Positions 1 through 3,551 of a stretch of DNA of 5,456 nt are shown in pieces. A program made the translations under genes and the position numbers. The DNA is from Ramlibacter sp. GTDB lineage: Bacteria > Pseudomonadota > Gammaproteobacteria > Burkholderiales > Burkholderiaceae_C. The first letter of the stretch is position 1. Each line of letters opens with the position of its first letter. The stretch is taken from the NCBI GenBank assembly GCA_023701085.1, contig JAMPXR010000198.1, forward strand, positions 1 through 5,456. The letters are read 5' to 3'. The notes beneath the pieces are model-generated. The model saw nothing but the letters and a program-made list of their open reading frames with translations, was not told the origin of the DNA and searched no databases.

Positions 1-7
1 AGTTGAA

Positions 8-21
8 TGCCGGAATCGGCA
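8..21. repeat. Short 5-bp hairpin
   Basis: TGCCG (8-12) and CGGCA (17-21) are inverted copies around a GAAT loop. This is short and close to the window edge, so it may be chance, part of an operator, or the end of a terminator of a neighbouring gene. Confidence 0.25.
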
Positions 22-41
22 CGAGACAATTCTTGGAGACG

Positions 42-124
42 GCTCTGACCCTGCTCTGACGCGAAACCAACATGTTCTTGCGCCAAACCAACGGGGGCTT
101 GCGCGAAACTGAACACGCTCTGAC
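42..124. repeat. Three copies of the octamer GCTCTGAC
   Basis: Exact GCTCTGAC occurs at 42-49, 53-60 and 117-124. The first two are 11 bases apart, about one helical turn, and the second and third flank the 21-base repeats. Role unknown; could be part of the same binding-site cluster. Confidence 0.5.
61..114. repeat. Three degenerate direct repeats with 21-base period
   Basis: GCGAAACCAAC (61-71), GCCAAACCAAC (82-92) and GCGAAACTGAAC (103-114) begin exactly 21 bases apart. Copies two and three share a longer block, CTTGCGC followed by C/G and AAAC (77-88 and 98-109). A related GTGAAACC begins at 133 within the inverted repeat. A 21-base period puts the copies on one face of the helix, as in arrays of regulator binding sites. 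With no gene in 1-188, this may be a control region for a leftward gene beyond position 1; that gene is not seen. Confidence 0.55.
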
Positions 125-131
125 GATTTAG

Positions 132-158
132 GGTGAAACCCGCAAGCGCTGTTTCACC
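132..158 (-). terminator. Perfect 8-bp inverted repeat after the last gene; possible terminator or operator
   Basis: GGTGAAAC (132-139) and GTTTCACC (151-158) are exact inverted copies around an 11-base loop. The hairpin begins 30 bases past the isomerase stop, where an operon terminator is expected. However, no T-tract follows on either strand (the minus strand continues CTAAATCG), so it is not a classical intrinsic terminator. It may be a weak or Rho-assisted terminator, an mRNA 3'-end stabiliser, or an operator for a dimeric regulator of a leftward gene outside the window. Confidence 0.4.
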
Positions 159-188
159 ATGCGATGAACAGCCCGACAGCCTTGCGAG

Positions 189-857
189 TCAGCTCTTTGC
201 GCGCGACACGCCGGCCGGCACTTGCCGCGCCGCTTCCCAGGCCCCGCCCACGAACCAGGCATCGCCTTCGAGCCAGGCGCGCAGCATCGGCAGCGCATCG
301 AAGCCCCAGAACAACTTGTCGTCCACCGCGAAGCTGGGCACGCCGAACACGCCGCGCGCGATGGCTTCGTCGGTGTTGGCCTTGAGTTCGGCTTTCACGT
401 CTTCGCCCGCGGGCTCACGCGGCGGCTGCAGCGTCTGCTTCAAGGCCCCGAGGCGGCCGATGTCAGTGGCATCCGCCCCGCCGCGCCAGACATGACGGAA
501 GATGGTCTCGCACACCTGCCGGTTCGCCAGGCCCGGCCCGAAGACTTTCAGCGAGTCCGGCCCCGCGCAGGCCAGGGCCAGGCGCAGCAGCGGCAGCGGA
601 TTGAAAGGATGCGCGGCCGGCATCTGCATGGGAATGCGATGGCTGTGCGCCAGCCACAGCACCTGCCGGTAGGTCCAGTCGCGCTTGGGGGCGATCTCGG
701 CGGGGCCGAGTTGCCCATGGTGCTTGAGCAGGCCGGCAAACAGCACCGGCCGGTAGTCGATGCCGTAGCTCAGACCGAGCAGCGCCTCGGGCAGCTTCTC
801 GAAAGCCAGATAGGCGTAGGGCGAAAGAAAATCCAGGTAGAAGGTGATCTGCTTCAT
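189..857 (-). CDS. 2-hydroxychromene-2-carboxylate isomerase-like protein (DsbA/GST-kappa fold)
   Basis: A 222-residue protein of the 2-hydroxychromene-2-carboxylate isomerase family: a thioredoxin fold with an inserted helical domain, related to kappa-class glutathione transferases. The founding member (NahD) performs a glutathione-dependent isomerisation in naphthalene degradation. Seen here: YLDFLSPYAYLA at 7-18, with S12 at the position of the glutathione-activating serine; the FNPLPLLRL helix at 85-93; and the cis-proline loop GVFGVPSF at 169-176. The CxxC of DsbA oxidoreductases is absent. ATG 857 is favoured over the frame's extension to 941 because conservation begins with MKQITFYLDF, GGGAG lies five bases upstream, and it overlaps the DUF1289 stop as ATGA. 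No other aromatic-degradation gene is in the window, so the substrate is unknown and the name reflects family only. Confidence 0.9.
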   Translation of the reverse strand: MKQITFYLDFLSPYAYLAFEKLPEALLGLSYGIDYRPVLFAGLLKHHGQLGPAEIAPKRDWTYRQVLWLAHSHRIPMQMPAAHPFNPLPLLRLALACAGPDSLKVFGPGLANRQVCETIFRHVWRGGADATDIGRLGALKQTLQPPREPAGEDVKAELKANTDEAIARGVFGVPSFAVDDKLFWGFDALPMLRAWLEGDAWFVGGAWEAARQVPAGVSRAKS

Positions 858-1129
858 GCGCGCTCCCGGCGCTCGTCCATGCCGTGTGCCAGCCGCGGTC
901 CCTCTGCCGCCGTCCGGGCCCGCGCGGCGATCGCGCGCCATACCGCGCGTTTGCCCGCGTCATCCATGCGCGACCAGTCCGCGATCTCCTGCAGCGTGCG
1001 AAAGCAGCCTTCGCACCATTGCGTGCGCGGATCCATGCGGCAGATCGACACGCAGGGCGACGGCAGCTCGGGAAGATCGTCCGCGCACACCTGCCGTGCG
1101 CGCTCGACGAGGCGTCGCGCGGCACCCAT
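854..1129 (-). CDS. DUF1289 small four-cysteine protein
   Basis: A 91-residue protein carrying the DUF1289 signature SPCVSICRMDP...WCEGCFRTLQEI.DW, with cysteines C26, C30, C39 and C42 (CxxxC and CxxC), a pattern suited to binding zinc or an iron-sulfur centre, though the ligand is not established. The C-terminal third is Arg/Ala-rich and basic. I chose ATG 1129 over the in-frame TTG at 1132: the ATG forms a TGATG junction with the YbaK stop, a usual arrangement for re-initiation. Only a weak AGG lies about ten bases upstream, which fits coupled translation. The stop overlaps the next start as ATGA. Function is unknown. Confidence 0.87.
   Translation of the reverse strand: MGAARRLVERARQVCADDLPELPSPCVSICRMDPRTQWCEGCFRTLQEIADWSRMDDAGKRAVWRAIAARARTAAEGPRLAHGMDERRERA
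863..867 (-). promoter_or_regulatory. Ribosome binding site of the isomerase-like gene
   Basis: The minus strand reads GGGAG with a five-base spacer to the ATG at 857. It lies inside the DUF1289 coding region and supports the internal start over the N-terminally extended frame beginning at 941. Confidence 0.65.
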
Positions 1130-1665
1130 CAACCGTTCGCCTGCTGCTGCACCACGTCCGCCACCGGCGCGCCGGTCAGCCGCTCCAGATCCTGCGGCCG
1201 CAGCTTGAAGACGCCGTGCGGATGGCCTGCGGCGGCCCAGATCTCGTCGAACCGGAACAGCTCGCGGTCGATCAGCGTCACCGGCGGCTGCGTGTGCGCC
1301 ACGGGCGAGACGCCGCCGATGGAATAGCCGGTACGGCTCTTCACGAAATCGGCGTCGGCGCGGCCCAGTGCCGCGCCCTGTCCGATCAGCGCCGCGACTT
1401 TCTTTTCGTCCACCCGGCGGTCGCCCGAGGTGATGACCAGCACCGCCGCGTCGTCCGACTTGCGCCGGAAGATGATGCTCTTGGCGATCTGGCCGACCAC
1501 GATGCCCAGCTGGTCGGCCGCCTGCTGCGCCGTGCGCGCCGCGTCGTCCAGCATCAGCGGCGAATGCGGATGGCCGCGCTCGCGCAGCGCCCGGGCGACG
1601 CGGTGCACGCCCTCGGGCCAGCGCGCCTCGTTTGGCTCCGGGCGGGCCTCCAGGCTCTCGTTCAT
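1129..1665 (-). CDS. YbaK/EbsC-family protein, putative aminoacyl-tRNA deacylase
   Basis: A 178-residue protein with a single YbaK / tRNA-synthetase-associated editing domain. Family members hydrolyse mischarged tRNAs in trans (for example Cys-tRNA(Pro) or Ala-tRNA(Pro)) in the cytosol. Seen here: a short charged N-terminus, a helical segment ending in GQIAKSIIFR with the conserved substrate-binding lysine K62, the DEKKV segment at 86-90, and the GYSIGGVSPVAH loop with GGVSP at 117-121, matching the catalytic GxxxP loop. The ATG at 1665 has AGAGG five bases upstream (1671-1675), inside the lyase coding region; the start overlaps the lyase stop by four bases (ATGA). Which amino acid or tRNA it edits cannot be told from the sequence, and its link to leucine catabolism is unknown. 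Confidence 0.88.
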   Translation of the reverse strand: MNESLEARPEPNEARWPEGVHRVARALRERGHPHSPLMLDDAARTAQQAADQLGIVVGQIAKSIIFRRKSDDAAVLVITSGDRRVDEKKVAALIGQGAALGRADADFVKSRTGYSIGGVSPVAHTQPPVTLIDRELFRFDEIWAAAGHPHGVFKLRPQDLERLTGAPVADVVQQQANG

Positions 1666-2570
1666 CCCTGCCTCTTGCTCAGGATGGCCGTGGCGGCGCG
1701 CGAATTGGGCTTGCGCTTCAGGTAATCGCTGATGTACTTGCCGGCATCGATCAGCTTGTCCAGGTCGATACCCGTCTCAATGCCCAGGCCGTGCAGCAGG
1801 TAGACCACGTCCTCGGTGGCCACGTTGCCGGTGGCGCCCTTGGCGAAGGGACAGCCGCCCAGGCCCGCGACCGAGGTGTCGTACTGCCAGATGCCCATCT
1901 GCAGCGTCGCCAGGGTGTTAGCCAGCGCCTGTCCGTAGGTGTCGTGGAAGTGGCCGGAGACGTCGTCCAGCGCGAAGTGCCTCAGGGCGGCCTCCATCGC
2001 GCGCTGCGCCTTCAGCGGCGTGCCGACGCCGATGGTGTCGGCCACGCCCACGTGCTGCACGCCGATCTCCTTCATCAGGCGGGCCACCAGCTCCACGCGC
2101 TCCGGCGCGATCTCGCCCTCGTAGGGGCAGCCCAGCGCGACCGAGATCGCGCCGCGCACATGGATGCCCCTGGCCCGTGCCGCCTCGACCACCGGCGCGA
2201 AGCGCTCGATGCTCTCGGCGATCGAGCAGTTGATGTTGCGCCGGCTGAACGCCTCACTGGCCGCGCCGAACACCACGATCTCGTCCGGCCGGCTCGCCAG
2301 GGCCGCCTCGAAGCCCTTCATGTTGGGCGTCAGCACCGAATAGCGCACGCCCGGCTTGCGCGCGATGCCCGCCATCACCTCGGCGTTGTCGGCCATCTGC
2401 GGCACCCATTTGGGCGACACGAAGCTGGTGACCTCGATCTCCTGGAGGCCCGCCTCCTGCAGGCGCTCAACCAGTCCGATCTTCACCTCGGCGGGGACCG
2501 GCTCCTTTTCATTCTGCAGGCCGTCGCGCGGGCCCACGTCCACGAGTTTGACTTTGCTGGGAAATTTCAT
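1662..2570 (-). CDS. mvaB: Hydroxymethylglutaryl-CoA lyase
   Basis: A 302-residue TIM-barrel lyase of the DRE-metal family (liuE in leucine operons) that splits 3-hydroxy-3-methylglutaryl-CoA into acetyl-CoA and acetoacetate, the last step of leucine breakdown. Visible signatures are VDVGPRDGLQNE near the N-terminus with catalytic R15 and metal-binding D16, the GHFHDTYG segment with metal ligands H207 and H209, and the lyase signature SVAGLGGCPFAKGATGN with catalytic C240 and N249. Length matches bacterial homologues (about 300). The start is ATG 2570: it gives the usual short lead before VKLVDVGPRDG and has a good GAGGA ribosome site; the open frame continues upstream but there overlaps ghrA and has no family resemblance. 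Its stop overlaps the next start as ATGA. Confidence 0.96.
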   Translation of the reverse strand: MKFPSKVKLVDVGPRDGLQNEKEPVPAEVKIGLVERLQEAGLQEIEVTSFVSPKWVPQMADNAEVMAGIARKPGVRYSVLTPNMKGFEAALASRPDEIVVFGAASEAFSRRNINCSIAESIERFAPVVEAARARGIHVRGAISVALGCPYEGEIAPERVELVARLMKEIGVQHVGVADTIGVGTPLKAQRAMEAALRHFALDDVSGHFHDTYGQALANTLATLQMGIWQYDTSVAGLGGCPFAKGATGNVATEDVVYLLHGLGIETGIDLDKLIDAGKYISDYLKRKPNSRAATAILSKRQG

Positions 2571-2575
2571 AAGCG

Positions 2576-2580
2576 TCCTC
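2576..2580 (-). promoter_or_regulatory. Ribosome binding site of HMG-CoA lyase
   Basis: The minus strand reads GAGGA five bases before the ATG at 2570. It lies in the 16-base gap after the ghrA TAG stop, the only spacer available, and it decides the start against the longer open frame that runs back into ghrA. Confidence 0.75.
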
Positions 2581-2586
2581 ACTTTC

Positions 2587-3507
2587 CTAGTATCCACGCT
2601 CCAGGTCAACCACGCCGGCAATGGGCTCTCCGCGCCCGAGCGCGAGGATCTTCCCGGCGATCTGCGCGATGCTCTCGTCGCGCAGGGTGCGCGCCGAGGT
2701 GTGCGGCGTGACGGTGATCCGGGGGTGGCGCCAGAACGGATGCTGCGGCGGCAGCGGCTCGGTGCGGAACACGTCCAGCGTGGCACCGGCCAGCCGGCCA
2801 CTGTCCAGCAGCGCGATGAGGTCTTCGTCCACCAGGTGCGCGCCGCGCGCCACGTTGATCACGTAGCCGCCCGGCAGCAGGCGCGACAGGTGGTCCGCGT
2901 TCATGATTCCTTCCGTCTCGGGCGTGAGCGGCAGCAGGCACACCAGGATGCGGCTGCGCTCCAGGAAATCGCCAAACTGCTCGCGGCCCGCATAGCAGCG
3001 TATGCCGGGCACGTCCCGCGGCGTGCGGCTCCAACCCAGGACCGGGAACTCGAAATGCGCCAGGGCCCGAGCGACACGCTGGCCCAGGACGCCCAGCCCC
3101 ATGACGCCCACCGGGAAATCGCTCCGCTCATGCGGCCGCCGGAACGACCAGAGCCCCTGCCGCACGTCGGCGTCGTAGGCATCGAGTTCGCGGAAATGGC
3201 GGATCGCCGCATGACAGACGTACTCGGCCATCTGCACGGCCATGCCGCCGTCGTCGATGCGCACCACCAGGGCCCCGGCCGGCACGGCCAGCTTCAGCAG
3301 CGCGTCCACGCCGGCGCCTATGGCAAAAATCCCCTTGAGGCGCGGCTGCTCGTCGAGGAAGCGCTGCGGCGGCGCCCAGACCACCGCGTGATCGGCCTGC
3401 GGCGCGCCGGGTTGCCATTCCTCCACGGTCGCCTGCGGCAACGCGGCGCGCAGCCCCTGCAGCCAGGGCGCGGCCTCGACGTTGGCGCAGCAAAATGAAA
3501 TGCGCAT
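2587..3507 (-). CDS. ghrA: Glyoxylate/hydroxypyruvate reductase A-like D-2-hydroxyacid dehydrogenase
   Basis: A 306-residue NAD(P)H-dependent 2-hydroxyacid dehydrogenase of the GhrA subfamily, expected to reduce glyoxylate to glycolate and hydroxypyruvate to glycerate in the cytosol. The sequence shows GAGVD at 64-68, the Rossmann motif GLGVLG at 137-142, and the family's Arg-Glu-His active-site set: R221 in INVARG, E250 in RTEPLP and H269 in TPHTSA. Length and the MRISFCC start are typical. The ATG at 3507 has a modest GGGGA sequence about 11 bases upstream. It lies 44 bases after the carboxylase stop and 16 bases before the HMG-CoA lyase start, so it is embedded in a leucine-catabolic operon although GhrA has no assigned step there. 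The true substrate could be another 2-ketoacid; the subfamily assignment is firm, the physiological substrate is not. Confidence 0.9.
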   Translation of the reverse strand: MRISFCCANVEAAPWLQGLRAALPQATVEEWQPGAPQADHAVVWAPPQRFLDEQPRLKGIFAIGAGVDALLKLAVPAGALVVRIDDGGMAVQMAEYVCHAAIRHFRELDAYDADVRQGLWSFRRPHERSDFPVGVMGLGVLGQRVARALAHFEFPVLGWSRTPRDVPGIRCYAGREQFGDFLERSRILVCLLPLTPETEGIMNADHLSRLLPGGYVINVARGAHLVDEDLIALLDSGRLAGATLDVFRTEPLPPQHPFWRHPRITVTPHTSARTLRDESIAQIAGKILALGRGEPIAGVVDLERGY

Positions 3508-3551
3508 GGGCTATTGTGTCCCCGCCGTGCGGCCCGCCGATGCCGGGCGCC

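Noticed and set aside
12..24. GAATCGGCACGAG resembles the EcoRI adapter of older cDNA libraries (GAATTCGGCACGAG)
   Set aside because: It is one base short of the adapter, lies within a natural-looking hairpin, and the sequence around it continues without a junction; probably coincidence, though worth a glance if the assembly is doubtful.
133..495. Plus-strand open frame of 120 codons starting in the intergenic region
   Set aside because: Most of it is antisense to the isomerase-like gene, the composition is Ser/Pro/Ala-rich without motifs, and the start falls in the inverted repeat with no ribosome site.
222..1208. Long plus-strand open frame of 328 codons (and similar ones at 844-1725, 1632-2711 and 2356-3498)
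   Set aside because: These lie antisense to well-supported minus-strand genes, show Arg/Ala/His-rich translations with no family motifs, and are expected where third positions are nearly all G/C.
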